From an uncultured Mailhella sp. (GTDB taxonomy: Bacteria; Desulfobacterota; Desulfovibrionia; Desulfovibrionales; Desulfovibrionaceae), in contig NZ_CALUYL010000030.1 in NCBI RefSeq assembly GCF_944324995.1, forward strand, positions 1-37,354: 37,354 nucleotides of DNA, given 5' to 3'. This document shows positions 1 through 8,153 of the stretch, one piece after another (position 1 is the stretch's first letter; every line of letters starts with the position of its first letter). The notes under the pieces are model-generated. The model worked only from the letters and a program-made list of their open reading frames with translations. It was not told where the DNA came from and searched no databases. The position numbers and the translations under genes were made by a program.

Positions 1-380
1 GTGAGGCCCCAGTAGATGATCCAGGCGATGACGAGGTTCATGAACGGCCCGGCAAAGGCAATGATGAGCCGCTGCCAGGCGGGTCTGTTGTTCACGGCCT
101 CTTCCTGGGTGAAGCCGAGGCTTTCCACTTCGTTGCTGTACTCGCCCACGCCCGACACGTAGCCGCCGAAGGGCAGCCAGGAGAGCCGATATTCGGTTTT
201 GCCGCGCTTGAAGCTGCACAGCTTCGGCCCCATGCCGATGGAAAAGGTGATGACGCCTACCTTGAACGCGCGGAAGGCGAGAAAATGGCCGAGTTCATGA
301 AAGAAGATGAGTCCGCCGAACACCAGCACCACGGCGAGGGCGGCATCCCAGTAGGAAAGATAATGGAGTAGTGACTGCAT
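1..380 (-). CDS. rseP: RIP site-2 metalloprotease RseP, N-terminal part (runs off the window)
   Basis: Membrane-embedded zinc protease of the site-2 family, which cleaves membrane-bound substrates such as anti-sigma factors after a first periplasmic cut. Only the first 126 codons are present; the gene continues beyond base 1. The sequence shows an N-terminal hydrophobic segment carrying the zinc motif HELGH (residues 28-32), then the GGYV stretch and NRPAWQRLIIAFAGPFMN, which is the usual start of the first PDZ-preceding membrane segment of RseP. The ATG at 378-380 is preceded by GGGA about 5 nt upstream. It is the last gene of the rpsB-to-rseP cluster, 144 nt downstream of dxr, the usual neighbour order. 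The family call is secure; which anti-sigma factor it serves cannot be seen. Confidence 0.95.
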   Translation of the reverse strand, partial: MQSLLHYLSYWDAALAVVLVFGGLIFFHELGHFLAFRAFKVGVITFSIGMGPKLCSFKRGKTEYRLSWLPFGGYVSGVGEYSNEVESLGFTQEEAVNNRPAWQRLIIAFAGPFMNLVIAWIIYWGL

Positions 381-524
381 GGTTTCCCGATGGGGCGGAG
401 AGTGTCCGCTCCGTTGAGGTTGAACGGACTGCGGCGGGAGCGCAGTGCTGTTTGCGCCGCAGGCGATGTTCCGGCGCGACCGCAGGGCGGGTATGCGCCT
501 CGCTCTGCGGGGGAACGTTCGTGG

Positions 525-1781
525 TCAGGGCCGCCAGGCTTCCGCCTTGCGGCGGGTGGCGCTGTCGGTTTGTTCCACGGCCTCCACGGCGCGGGCCGCC
601 TGCGGAGCAAGGGGGCCGTCGTCGAGGTCGAAGTTCTGCCTGTCGGAGGCGTCGTCGAGCATGTCGCGCACCAGAGCCGGGATGTCGGTGAAGCCGATGT
701 CTCCGGCAAGGAAGCGCGCCACGGCCACTTCGTTGGCGGCGTTGAGCTCCACGGTGTGGCCCTGGGCCAGGGCGCGGCGCGCCAGATCGAGGCAGGGGAA
801 GAGGTCGAGACGCGGCTCCTCGAAGGTGAGGGTGCCGATTTTGGCGAGATCGAGAGGCCGGATGCCCGTGACTCTTCCGTCAGGAAGATAAGGCCAGGAA
901 AGGCAGTCGGCAATAGGCACGCGCATGTCCGGCACGGCGAAATGTCCCATGAGGGCTCCGTCGGCGAGTTCCACGAGCGAATGCACGATGGACTGCGGAT
1001 GCACCACCACCACGACGTCGCGCGCGGGCATGTGATAGAGGTGGCAAGCCTCGATGATTTCCAGCCCTTTGTTCATGAGTGTTGCGGAATCAATGGTGAT
1101 TTTTGCGCCCATGGACCAGTTGGGATGTTTGAGGGCGTCTTCGGGGCGGACGTTTTTGAGAAATGCGGCGTCTTTGGTGCGGAAGGGGCCGCCCGAAGCC
1201 GTGAGCACAAGGCGGGCGATGTCGTTTTCGCCGCGGCCGACCATGCCCTCGAACAGGGCGAAGTGTTCGGAGTCCACGGGGAGGATGACCGCACCGGTGC
1301 GGCGGCAGATGTTGCGGATGAGATCGCCCGCGAGCACCAGCGATTCCTTGTTGGCGAGGCAGATGGTCTTGCCTGCCGCGGCGGCGGCCACGGTGGCGCG
1401 CAGGCCCGCTGCGCCCACCTGGGCGGAGAGCACCATGTCCACGTCGTCGAGGGCGGCGAGGGCGGCGTAGCCTTCCTGCCCCCAGACTATTTCGGGCCGG
1501 TAGGAGGAAGGAAGCAGGGCGGCGAGGGCGTCCACGCCGTGGGGGCCGTCCTTTTCCAGCACGGCGAGGCAGGGGGGACGCCAGGCTTCCGCCTGCTTCG
1601 CGAGCAGGGCGATGTTTCTTCCTGCGGCGAGCGCGCGCACCTCGAAGCGGCCGGAGTCGCGCCAGGCGTCCAGCACGCGCAGGGTGCTGGTGCCTATGGA
1701 GCCGGTGCAGCCCATGAGGGCCACGCGGCGGGGAAAGGGCAGGGCGTCGAGTTCGCCGGGAATCTTGCTGATGTACTTCAT
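525..1781 (-). CDS. dxr: 1-deoxy-D-xylulose 5-phosphate reductoisomerase
   Basis: Cytosolic enzyme converting 1-deoxy-D-xylulose 5-phosphate to 2-C-methyl-D-erythritol 4-phosphate with NADPH, the committed step of MEP isoprenoid synthesis. The 418-residue protein has the NADPH-binding GCTGSIG loop (residues 24-30), LANKES (142-147), the metal-binding VDSEH (Asp170, Glu172), ASGGPF, a loop ending MNKGLE (Glu241), and VVHPQSIVHS near 259-268, all typical of DXR. Length is normal for the family (about 400) with roughly 20 extra N-terminal residues. The start at 1781 has no strong ribosome-binding site, so a slightly shorter form is possible. It lies between cdsA and rseP; its isoprenoid product feeds UppS in the same cluster. 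Confidence 0.97.
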   Translation of the reverse strand: MKYISKIPGELDALPFPRRVALMGCTGSIGTSTLRVLDAWRDSGRFEVRALAAGRNIALLAKQAEAWRPPCLAVLEKDGPHGVDALAALLPSSYRPEIVWGQEGYAALAALDDVDMVLSAQVGAAGLRATVAAAAAGKTICLANKESLVLAGDLIRNICRRTGAVILPVDSEHFALFEGMVGRGENDIARLVLTASGGPFRTKDAAFLKNVRPEDALKHPNWSMGAKITIDSATLMNKGLEIIEACHLYHMPARDVVVVVHPQSIVHSLVELADGALMGHFAVPDMRVPIADCLSWPYLPDGRVTGIRPLDLAKIGTLTFEEPRLDLFPCLDLARRALAQGHTVELNAANEVAVARFLAGDIGFTDIPALVRDMLDDASDRQNFDLDDGPLAPQAARAVEAVEQTDSATRRKAEAWRP

Positions 1782-1824
1782 GAAAGAGCGCTTGTTGGAA
1801 AGGTCGGCGCGGGGGGGCGCTGCC

Positions 1825-1865
1825 GAAAAAAGGGCAGGCGTTTTCCGAACGGGCCGGAAAACGCC
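1825..1865 (-). terminator. Hairpin with nearby T-tract between cdsA and dxr (attenuator candidate)
   Basis: An 11-bp perfect stem (1837-1847 with 1855-1865, GGCGTTTTCCG paired to CGGAAAACGCC, 7-nt loop) is followed on the minus strand by TGCCC and then six T. The T-run is displaced about 5 nt from the stem, so termination may be partial. Position between two genes of one cluster suits attenuation or mRNA processing. Confidence 0.45.
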
Positions 1866-1888
1866 GGAAAGAGTTGCCGTCTGCCTGA

Positions 1889-2710
1889 CTACTGGGCGGC
1901 CTGGGCGAAGAACGGATACAGGGCCGAGGCGGCGGCGTAGGTTCCCACGCAGAAGGAAATGCTGTCGAGCCTGTCGAGCACGCCGCCGTGACCGGGCAGC
2001 AGGTGGCTGGAATCCTTGACGTTGACGGCGCGCTTCAGGGCGGATTCAAAGAAGTCGCCAAGCTGCGCCATGATGCCCATGCCCGCGCCGAGGGCGGCAA
2101 AGGCCCAGAGGGGGGCGCTGCCGAGGGCGAGGCCCATGCCGCAGGCCACGACGATGGAGGCCAGAAGGCCGGCAATGGAGCCTTCCATGCTTTTCTTGGG
2201 GCTGACGCCGGGCCAGATGGGATGTTTGCCGAAGCTCACGCCGGCGAAGTAGGCGGCCATGTCGGAAGCGGCGGGCAGCAGCACGACGAAGAGCTGTTCC
2301 CAGCGGGTGAAGTGCATGGCCGGGGCGAGCAGCAGAGGAATGTAGAACACGCCGCAGATCATGACTGCGGCGCGGCGCAGCGGATCCAGCGATTTTTCGC
2401 GGCTCCATGCGACGAGGGCGTAGATGGCGGCAAGCATGGCGCACACGGCGAGCGCGGGCTCGGACGGAAGAGAGAAGGCGCTTGCGGCGAGAAAGACGAG
2501 GCCGAGCACGAGGCCGAGGATTTTCATGCCCCATCCGCCGGAGGGCTGGAACAGGAAGAGAAATTCGCCCAGCCCCACGAGGGAGAGCAGCGCGACCAGG
2601 CCGGAAACGTACCATCCGCCCATGACCCATGCCGCAATGAGCACGACGGCGAGCACGGCGGCGGTGATGAGCCGCAGGCCGAGTCCCGCGGCGCGAAACT
2701 TGTCATTCAT
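1889..2710 (-). CDS. cdsA: Phosphatidate cytidylyltransferase (CDP-diacylglycerol synthase)
   Basis: Integral inner-membrane enzyme making CDP-diacylglycerol from phosphatidate and CTP, the branch point for phospholipid head groups. The 273-residue protein is a chain of hydrophobic helices and carries the CdsA signature near the C-terminus (residues 223-250): SALKRAVNVKD, then PGHGGVLDRLDS. The open frame extends much further upstream, but MNDKFRAAG at 2710 is chosen because AAGGA lies 8 nt before it and the hydrophobic core begins right after. It overlaps the 3' end of uppS by 8 bp, so translation is probably coupled. Length is normal for the family. Confidence 0.95.
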   Translation of the reverse strand: MNDKFRAAGLGLRLITAAVLAVVLIAAWVMGGWYVSGLVALLSLVGLGEFLFLFQPSGGWGMKILGLVLGLVFLAASAFSLPSEPALAVCAMLAAIYALVAWSREKSLDPLRRAAVMICGVFYIPLLLAPAMHFTRWEQLFVVLLPAASDMAAYFAGVSFGKHPIWPGVSPKKSMEGSIAGLLASIVVACGMGLALGSAPLWAFAALGAGMGIMAQLGDFFESALKRAVNVKDSSHLLPGHGGVLDRLDSISFCVGTYAAASALYPFFAQAAQ

Positions 2711-3437
2711 AGCATTTTCCTTCTGTAGCCGAGTGGAGCTGCTCGCTGGTTCTGCCGAAGCGGCGGGTGCGTCCGGCGTAGCTGCCGAGGGCCTTGTTGA
2801 GTTCTTCCGGACCGAAGTCCGGCCAGAGCACGGGGCTGAAATAGAATTCGGCGTAGGCGCTCTGGAAGAGCAGGAAATTGCTGAGACGCTCTTCCCCGCT
2901 GGTGCGTATGACGAGATCCGGATCGGGCGTGTTCGGCGCGTAGAGGTAGGAGCGGAACGTTTCTTCGTCGAGCTCTTCGGGGCGCAGCCCGTCGGCAATG
3001 GCGCGGCGCGCGGCCTGAAGAATTTCTTCCCGGCCGGAATAGCTGATGGCCAGCGTGAACACCATGCCTCGGTTGGACGCGGTTTTTCTGAGCGCGTAGT
3101 CGAGAGCCTGACGCACGGCAAAGGGCAGATCCTTCTTGTCGCCTATGAAGTCGAGGCGGATGTCCTGCGCCATGAGTTCGGGCATCTCTTCGCGTATGAA
3201 GCGCAGAAACAGCTCGAACAGAAAGCTGACTTCCTTTTCGGGCCGCCGCCAGTTTTCCTTGGAAAAGGCGTACACGGTCACGTAGCCTATGCCCCTGTTC
3301 CGACATTCGCGCACCAGGGTACGCACGGCGTCCACGCCGGCGAGGTGTCCCTGCGAGCGGGGCAGACCGCGTTCCTTCGCCCAGCGGCCGTTTCCGTCCA
3401 TGATGACCGCAATGTGCTGCGGCAGTTGATCTTCCAT
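2703..3437 (-). CDS. uppS: Undecaprenyl diphosphate synthase (cis-prenyltransferase)
   Basis: Cytosolic enzyme that adds isopentenyl units in cis to farnesyl diphosphate to build the C55 lipid carrier for peptidoglycan and O-antigen. The 244-residue protein begins with IAVIMDGNGRWA (residues 9-20; Asp14 is the expected Mg-binding catalytic residue), has YAFSKENWRRP in the middle, and ends with the signature RTSGEERLSNFLLFQSAYAE. An in-frame upstream extension to 3521 exists but lacks family similarity, so the ATG at 3437 is preferred; its Shine-Dalgarno is weak (GGA about 8 nt upstream). It follows frr after a 123-nt gap containing a long hairpin and overlaps cdsA by 8 bp. Confidence 0.96.
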   Translation of the reverse strand: MEDQLPQHIAVIMDGNGRWAKERGLPRSQGHLAGVDAVRTLVRECRNRGIGYVTVYAFSKENWRRPEKEVSFLFELFLRFIREEMPELMAQDIRLDFIGDKKDLPFAVRQALDYALRKTASNRGMVFTLAISYSGREEILQAARRAIADGLRPEELDEETFRSYLYAPNTPDPDLVIRTSGEERLSNFLLFQSAYAEFYFSPVLWPDFGPEELNKALGSYAGRTRRFGRTSEQLHSATEGKCYE

Positions 3438-3504
3438 GCGCCATCCATGATGTCGAAAAGCCGGGCCGGACCATGCCGCCCGGCTCTTCCGCACAGGATT
3501 TCCG

Positions 3505-3560
3505 CCCGTCGAAGTCCGCACGACGCCTTGTTTTTCGATGCGTCGGCGGACTTCGTCGGG
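3505..3560 (-). repeat. Long intercistronic hairpin immediately after the frr stop codon
   Basis: Bases 3546-3560 pair with 3505-3519 (14 of 15 positions, one mismatch), then after a one-base bulge 3540-3545 pair with 3521-3526, leaving a 13-nt loop. The stem starts at the base next to the frr stop codon. No T-run follows, so it is not a standard terminator. It could stabilise or direct processing of the frr-uppS mRNA; that role is inference. Confidence 0.8.
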
Positions 3561-4121
3561 TCAGATTTCCATGATTTCCTTTTCCTTGGCCTGAGCCTTG
3601 GCGTCGGCCTTCTTCACGAAGGCGTCGGTGAGCTTCTGCACGTCGTCCATGGCCTTCTTGAGCTCGTCGGCGGAGATTTCCTTATCCTTTTCGAGCTTCT
3701 TGAGGGCGTCGTTGACGTCGCGGCGGATGTTGCGCAGCGCCACTTTGGCGTCTTCGGTGTACTTCTTGCTCACCTTGGTGAGCTCGCGGCGACGCTCTTC
3801 CGTGAGCGGCGGCACCGTGATGCGGATGATGCGGCCGTCGTTCATGGGGGTGAGGCCGAGGTCGGACTTCAGAATGGCCTTTTCCACCGGGGAGAAGGCA
3901 TTGCGGTCCCAGGGCTGAATGGTGACGGTGCGGCTGTCGGGCACGGCCACAGAGGCGAGCTGCTGAATGGGCGTGAGCGTGCCGTAGTAGTCAACCTTGA
4001 TGTTGTCCACAAGGCTCGTGGTGGCGCGGCCGGTGCGCAGTTTGCCGAAGTCGCGGTCGAGCGCGACGAGGGCCTTTTCCATGCGTTCTTCGGCGTCGAG
4101 CTGCAAGGTCTCGATATCCAT
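3561..4121 (-). CDS. frr: Ribosome recycling factor
   Basis: Cytosolic factor that, with EF-G, splits the post-termination ribosome. The 186-residue protein is of normal length (about 185) and shows the expected features: an N-terminal helix with [23 protein letters not shown] (residues about 25-47), a beta domain with [23 protein letters not shown], and a long C-terminal helical arm with [31 protein letters not shown] lies 7 nt before the ATG at 4121, inside the last codons of pyrH; one base separates the two genes. pyrH-frr is a conserved pair in most bacteria. Confidence 0.98.
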   Translation of the reverse strand: MDIETLQLDAEERMEKALVALDRDFGKLRTGRATTSLVDNIKVDYYGTLTPIQQLASVAVPDSRTVTIQPWDRNAFSPVEKAILKSDLGLTPMNDGRIIRITVPPLTEERRRELTKVSKKYTEDAKVALRNIRRDVNDALKKLEKDKEISADELKKAMDDVQKLTDAFVKKADAKAQAKEKEIMEI

Positions 4122-4122
4122 A

Positions 4123-4839
4123 TTATTCTCCCTTTACAATGGTGCCTGCCGCTTCGCCGCAGACAACGCGTTTGATGTGCCCGCCGAACATGCTGCACAC
4201 AATGACGGGCACGCTGTTTTCCTGCGCCAGCGTAATGGCCGTGGCGTCCATGACCTTGAGGTGGCGGCGCAGCGTCTCATCGTAGGAGAGCTGATCGAAG
4301 CGTACCGCGTCGCTGTATTTCATGGGGTCCTTGTCGTACACGCCGTCCACCTTGGTGGCCTTGATGATGGCGTCGCACTTGAGTTCCGTGCCGCGCAGGG
4401 CCGCCGCCGTGTCGGTGGTGAAATAGGGATTGCCCGTGCCCGCCGCGCAGATGATGATGCGGCCCTTTTCCATGTGGCGAATGGCGCGACGATGAATGTA
4501 GGGTTCGCAAAGCTCGCGGATGTCGATGGCCGAAAGCACGCGCGTGGGGCAGTCCATTTTTTCGAGGGCGTCCTGCACCGCCACCGCGTTCATGACGGTG
4601 GCAAGCATGCCGATGTAGTCGGCGTTGGAGCGATCCATGCCCTTGGCCGAGGTGGACAGCCCCCGGAAAATGTTGCCGCCGCCGATGACCAGCGCGAGCT
4701 GCACGCCCAGCTTGGCGACGTCGGCGATCTCCTTGCAGATGCTGTGTACGGTGTCGGGATCTATGCCGCTGCCTTTTTCACCGGCCAGAGCTTCGCCGCT
4801 CAGCTTGAGCAGCACGCGCCGGTATTTGAGTTCGCTCAT
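4123..4839 (-). CDS. pyrH: Uridylate kinase (UMP kinase)
   Basis: Hexameric bacterial UMP kinase of the amino-acid-kinase fold, phosphorylating UMP to UDP for pyrimidine nucleotide synthesis. The protein (238 residues) has LKLSGEAL near the N-terminus, [10 protein letters not shown] for phosphate binding, [20 protein letters not shown], and [12 protein letters not shown] followed by [11 protein letters not shown], all characteristic. Two in-frame ATGs exist (4845 and 4839). AGAGG abuts the first but sits 6 nt before the second, so MSELKYRR at 4839 is the likelier start. It begins 2 nt after the glycosyltransferase stop codon and is probably co-transcribed with it. Confidence 0.97.
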   Translation of the reverse strand: MSELKYRRVLLKLSGEALAGEKGSGIDPDTVHSICKEIADVAKLGVQLALVIGGGNIFRGLSTSAKGMDRSNADYIGMLATVMNAVAVQDALEKMDCPTRVLSAIDIRELCEPYIHRRAIRHMEKGRIIICAAGTGNPYFTTDTAAALRGTELKCDAIIKATKVDGVYDKDPMKYSDAVRFDQLSYDETLRRHLKVMDATAITLAQENSVPVIVCSMFGGHIKRVVCGEAAGTIVKGE

Positions 4840-4841
4840 CG

Positions 4842-5672
4842 TCATCCTCTTGTGGAATCAGGGTGTCGGGAATCGTCCGCCTCGGGCAGGCCGTGATCGT
4901 AGGGCGCACCCCAGCCTCCTTCGTGAATGCGGACATATTTGAGAAACGTGTAGAACGCCGTGTGCGCGGCCATGAGAAAGCCCGCCCGGCCGTCGAGAAG
5001 GCCGAGCTTGCGCACATACATGTCGACAAAGCGCCACAGACCGTGGCCGAGGCCGACGAGCACGCCGCCCTTGCGGCCCTGCGCTTCGAGATCGCGCGCG
5101 CCGCGTTCGGCATAGTCGTTGAGCTTGTCGAGCTGATTTTGGAAGCTGCAGTAGGTGTAGTGCAGCATGTCGCCGTCGAGATCGCCCCAGGGGCCGGCGG
5201 GCACGAACTTCTGATGCGCGCCGCTGTTCTCAATGCGGATGGCGTCCGGCCGGAACAGACGGAACAGCCTGTCGGGATAGCAGCCGCCGTGCTTCAGGAA
5301 TCTGTCGAAGTACCAGGTGCGGCGGGGCATGGAAAAGGCGCTCTTGTCGCCGGGATTCTCCAGCGCGGCAAGAATGCTTTTTTTCAGCTCCGGCGAGATG
5401 ATTTCGTCGCAGTCGAGCATGAGCACCCATTCGGTGGGAGCGTTGGCGGCGAGCCAGTCGATGCCGTAGCGTATCTGCTTGGCGTTGCCCGGCCACTTGT
5501 TCTGGATGAAGATGGCCCCGTGTGCGCGGGCGATGTCTTCCGTCCTGTCGGAGCTGAAGGAATCCACAATGAGCACGCGGTCGCAGAAGGAAAGGGATTC
5601 GAGACACTTTCCCAGCAGGCGTTCGCCGTTCAGGGTAATGATGAGGGCGGTAAGTCGTACGGGAGCTTCCAT
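4842..5672 (-). CDS. Family 2 glycosyltransferase (KdtX/WaaE-like, LPS core)
   Basis: Predicted membrane-associated GT-A glycosyltransferase that moves a sugar from a nucleotide sugar to a glycan acceptor. The 276-residue protein has the family-2 start [36 protein letters not shown], the DxD-type metal site LDCDE (residues 86-90), and the later block [21 protein letters not shown] typical of the lipopolysaccharide-core glucosyltransferases related to WaaE/KdtX. It sits between tsf and pyrH, which are adjacent or nearly so in many bacteria, and begins only 22 nt after a strong terminator, so it needs read-through or a promoter overlapping the terminator. The acceptor sugar cannot be deduced. 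The fold is secure; the LPS-core role is moderately so. Confidence 0.85.
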   Translation of the reverse strand: MEAPVRLTALIITLNGERLLGKCLESLSFCDRVLIVDSFSSDRTEDIARAHGAIFIQNKWPGNAKQIRYGIDWLAANAPTEWVLMLDCDEIISPELKKSILAALENPGDKSAFSMPRRTWYFDRFLKHGGCYPDRLFRLFRPDAIRIENSGAHQKFVPAGPWGDLDGDMLHYTYCSFQNQLDKLNDYAERGARDLEAQGRKGGVLVGLGHGLWRFVDMYVRKLGLLDGRAGFLMAAHTAFYTFLKYVRIHEGGWGAPYDHGLPEADDSRHPDSTRG

Positions 5673-5694
5673 GAGGCGATCCGTAAAAAGGGCA

Positions 5695-5725
5695 TAAAAA
5701 AGGGGAGAGAATGTTCTCTCCCCTT
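5695..5725 (-). terminator. Intrinsic terminator after tsf
   Basis: A 12-bp inverted repeat (AAGGGGAGAGAA at 5700-5711 with 5714-5725) is followed on the minus strand by five T (5700-5696). It closes the rpsB-tsf transcript and stands 22 nt upstream of the glycosyltransferase start. Confidence 0.9.
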
Positions 5726-5760
5726 GTATCCTGAACTCTTGTCGGATTCAAGCTCGGCAG

Positions 5761-5784
5761 CGCGACTTTTCCATAAAAGTCGCG
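5761..5784. repeat. Perfect 10-bp inverted repeat between tsf and its terminator
   Basis: CGCGACTTTT (5761-5770) and AAAAGTCGCG (5775-5784) pair perfectly around a CCAT loop. There is no T-run on either strand. It may be a 3'-end stabilising stem or a protein-binding dyad; the function is unknown. Confidence 0.7.
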
Positions 5785-5797
5785 AAGACGGGCCCGA

Positions 5798-6628
5798 TTA
5801 CGCGCCGAGCTGGATGCGGACGAACTTGCTGACCTTGATGGAGCAGCCGGCGGCCTTGGCGGTGGCCTTCAGGAGATCCTGCACGGTCATCTTGTCGTCG
5901 CGGATGTAGGGCTGATCGAGCAGGCAGACTTCCTTGCAGTACTTCTTCACGGCGCCTTCGGCGATCTTGTCGATGATCTTCTCGGGCTTGCCTTCGGCAA
6001 GGGCCTTCTGACGATACACTTCGCGTTCGCGTTCGAGCAGCGCGGGATCGAGGCTGTCGGCGTCGAGGGCGAGGGGGTTGGAAGCGGCAATCTGCATGGC
6101 CACGTTCTTGGCGAATTCGGCCACGGTGGCGTCGGCGGGCTTGTCGGTGTCCACTTCGACGAGCACGGCGAGCTTGCCGTTGGAATGCACGTAGGTGCCG
6201 ATGACGCCTTCGCCTTCAATGCTCATGCGCACGAAGCGGCCGAGCACGGTCTTTTCGCCGGTGGAGGCGGCCAGCTCGTTCATGCTGTCCTGGAAGGCGT
6301 CGAGGTTTTCGGGGTTGTTCGCGGCCACTTCCTGGGCCACGTGCTTGGCGAAGTCCTGGAACTTTTCGCCGCGGGCCACGAAGTCGGTTTCGGTCATCAC
6401 TTCAACGATGGCGGAAACCTTGCCGTCGGCGCTGGTGGCGGAGGCGATCACGCCTTCGGAGGTGGCGCGGTCGGCGCGCTTGGCGGCCTTGGACAGGCCC
6501 TTCTGACGCAGCCAGTCGAGCGCCTTTTCCACGTCGGCTTCACATTCGGTGAGAGCCTTCTTGCAATCCATCATGCCGGCGCCGGTCTTGTCGCGCAGCT
6601 CCTTCACCATGGCAGCGGTAATAGCCAT
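5798..6628 (-). CDS. tsf: Translation elongation factor Ts
   Basis: Nucleotide-exchange factor that regenerates EF-Tu-GTP in the cytosol. The 276-residue protein opens with the UBA-like domain MAITAAMVKELRDKTGAGMM followed by DCKKALTE, and has the EF-Ts signature ETDFVARGEKFQDFAKHVA and a C-terminal module with LLDQPYIRDDKMTVQDLL. The length lies within the family range (about 280). AAGGAGC precedes the ATG at 6628 by 6 nt. It follows rpsB by 27 nt, the universal rpsB-tsf pair, and both are ended by the terminator at 5695-5725. Confidence 0.98.
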   Translation of the reverse strand: MAITAAMVKELRDKTGAGMMDCKKALTECEADVEKALDWLRQKGLSKAAKRADRATSEGVIASATSADGKVSAIVEVMTETDFVARGEKFQDFAKHVAQEVAANNPENLDAFQDSMNELAASTGEKTVLGRFVRMSIEGEGVIGTYVHSNGKLAVLVEVDTDKPADATVAEFAKNVAMQIAASNPLALDADSLDPALLEREREVYRQKALAEGKPEKIIDKIAEGAVKKYCKEVCLLDQPYIRDDKMTVQDLLKATAKAAGCSIKVSKFVRIQLGA

Positions 6629-6655
6629 TGTTATGCTCCTTGCAAATAAAAGGGG

Positions 6656-7405
6656 TTATTCAGCGGCTTCGGCCGTTTCGGCGGCCTTCTGCATGGCAGC
6701 TTCGGGATCGGCCACTTCCTTGCTCTGGGCGGCGCCTTCGAGGCAGGCTTCGGCCATGGCGTTCACGAACAGCTTGATGGCGCGGATGGCGTCGTCGTTG
6801 CCGGGAATGATGTAGTCGATGACGTCGGGATCGCAGTTGGTGTCGGTGACGGCCACGATCGGGATGCCGAGCTTGCGGCATTCCTTCACGGCGATCTCTT
6901 CACGATGCGGGTCGATGATGAACACGAGCTGGGGAAGGCTGTCCATGTCCTTGATGCCGCCGAGGGTCAGATTCAGCTTGTCGAGCTCGCGCTGGAAGCT
7001 GAGGATTTCCTTCTTCTGATAGCGGTTCACGGAACCGTCGGCGAACATGGCTTCGAGCTTCTTCAGACGTTCGATGCTCTTCTGAATGGTCACGAAGTTG
7101 GTGAGGGTGCCGCCCATCCAGCGGTTGGTCACGTAGGGCTGACCGGCGCGGGAGGCTTCGGCGGCCACGGCTTCCTGAGCCTGGCGCTTGGTGCCGATGA
7201 AGAGCACCTTGCCGCCGTTGGCCACGGTTTCCACGATCTTGTCATGGGCGGTGCGGAACAGCTTCACAGTCTGCTGGAGGTCGATGATATGGATGCCGTT
7301 GCGGGCGCCGAAGATGAAGGGGCGCATCTTGGGGTTCCAGCGACGGGTCTGATGACCGAAATGCACGCCGGTTTCCAGCATCTGTTTCATGCTGACGTAA
7401 GCCAT
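6656..7405 (-). CDS. rpsB: 30S ribosomal protein S2
   Basis: Small-subunit ribosomal protein needed for S1 docking. The 249-residue protein has the S2 landmarks [20 protein letters not shown] (residues 6-25), [22 protein letters not shown], and [20 protein letters not shown] followed by GNDDAIRAI. The start at 7405 is preferred over upstream in-frame codons because AAGGAGAA stands 6 nt before it and MAYVSMKQ is the usual beginning. It is the first gene of the cluster; its promoter should lie within about 150 nt upstream. Confidence 0.98.
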   Translation of the reverse strand: MAYVSMKQMLETGVHFGHQTRRWNPKMRPFIFGARNGIHIIDLQQTVKLFRTAHDKIVETVANGGKVLFIGTKRQAQEAVAAEASRAGQPYVTNRWMGGTLTNFVTIQKSIERLKKLEAMFADGSVNRYQKKEILSFQRELDKLNLTLGGIKDMDSLPQLVFIIDPHREEIAVKECRKLGIPIVAVTDTNCDPDVIDYIIPGNDDAIRAIKLFVNAMAEACLEGAAQSKEVADPEAAMQKAAETAEAAE

Positions 7406-8153
7406 GGTAATTCTCCTTGAGAAAAAAGGGTTTGTCTTCCACATCGACCCCTGGCCCTTCACCCGTTGACGCCCTTCGTCTCCGGGAACCCTGGCCGCTG
7501 CCGATGTGTGCATTATGTGTAACTTGTGGTGTCTATCCTATTTTTCCCTGCAAGGCAAGTGTTTTCCGGGCGGCGTGCGCGGGACATTGTCGGCGGCGGG
7601 GAAACCGGGACGGGAGAGGGGCGGCAGAGCGGGGCGGGGCTGCCCGCGGGGGATTTTTTGGCGGCAGAGGGAGCTGCGGCGGGAAAGGCGTTGCGCGGAA
7701 GAGGCGGCAGCGTGAGGCGGGCGTCGCGCTGCCTCTGCGGGCGGGGGGAGTTGTCTGAGAGGGGGCTTCTCGACCGTCAGGCACGCAAGGGAGAATACGG
7801 CAGGACTGGCCTGCGAGGGGAGACGATTCTGCGGCGGGGACGCGGAAGAGCAGTCGTCGCGCGGAGAAGAGGGGAGTTCCTTTGCGTGAGGGAGGGCGTC
7901 TGCGGGAAAAAACTCGTCTGTTGAAGGGGTGGCGCGTCCGCCCGGCGGGAGTTTTTTTGCGGAGCGGTGGGCGCGCGCGGAAGCTTTCTTTGCGGCAGAG
8001 GGGCGGGGCCATCGCTGCGGGGCGTCTTTCACGGGAATTTCGTCCGTTGGACGGGGCTCCGTCTGCTCGCGGAAGAGGCGTCCGCCGGGGGGCCGTCGTC
8101 GAAAAGGCCGTCGCCGCGACGGCTTGCCGGGAACGACTCGTGTCCGTGCGGGA
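7406..8153. other. Long GC-rich spacer upstream of rpsB
   Basis: A 748-nt stretch with no credible gene; the open frames in it are arginine/proline-rich GC artefacts. The part next to rpsB (about 7490-7560) is less GC-rich and should hold the rpsB promoter. CATAAT on the minus strand (7512-7517) is a possible -10, but no good -35 was found. From 7560 the plus strand is strongly G-rich, including a four-tract G-quadruplex-type motif at 7598-7621. Confidence 0.6.
8102..8125 (-). terminator. Probable terminator of the secreted-protein gene
   Basis: GCCGTCG (8107-8113) pairs with CGACGGC (8117-8123), extended by A-T and G-T pairs, and runs into TTTT on the minus strand (8105-8102). It lies about 30 nt after the stop codon of the gene ending at 8154. 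Confidence 0.5.

Noticed and set aside
390-1940. 516-residue plus-strand open frame
   Set aside because: Antisense to dxr and biased in composition.
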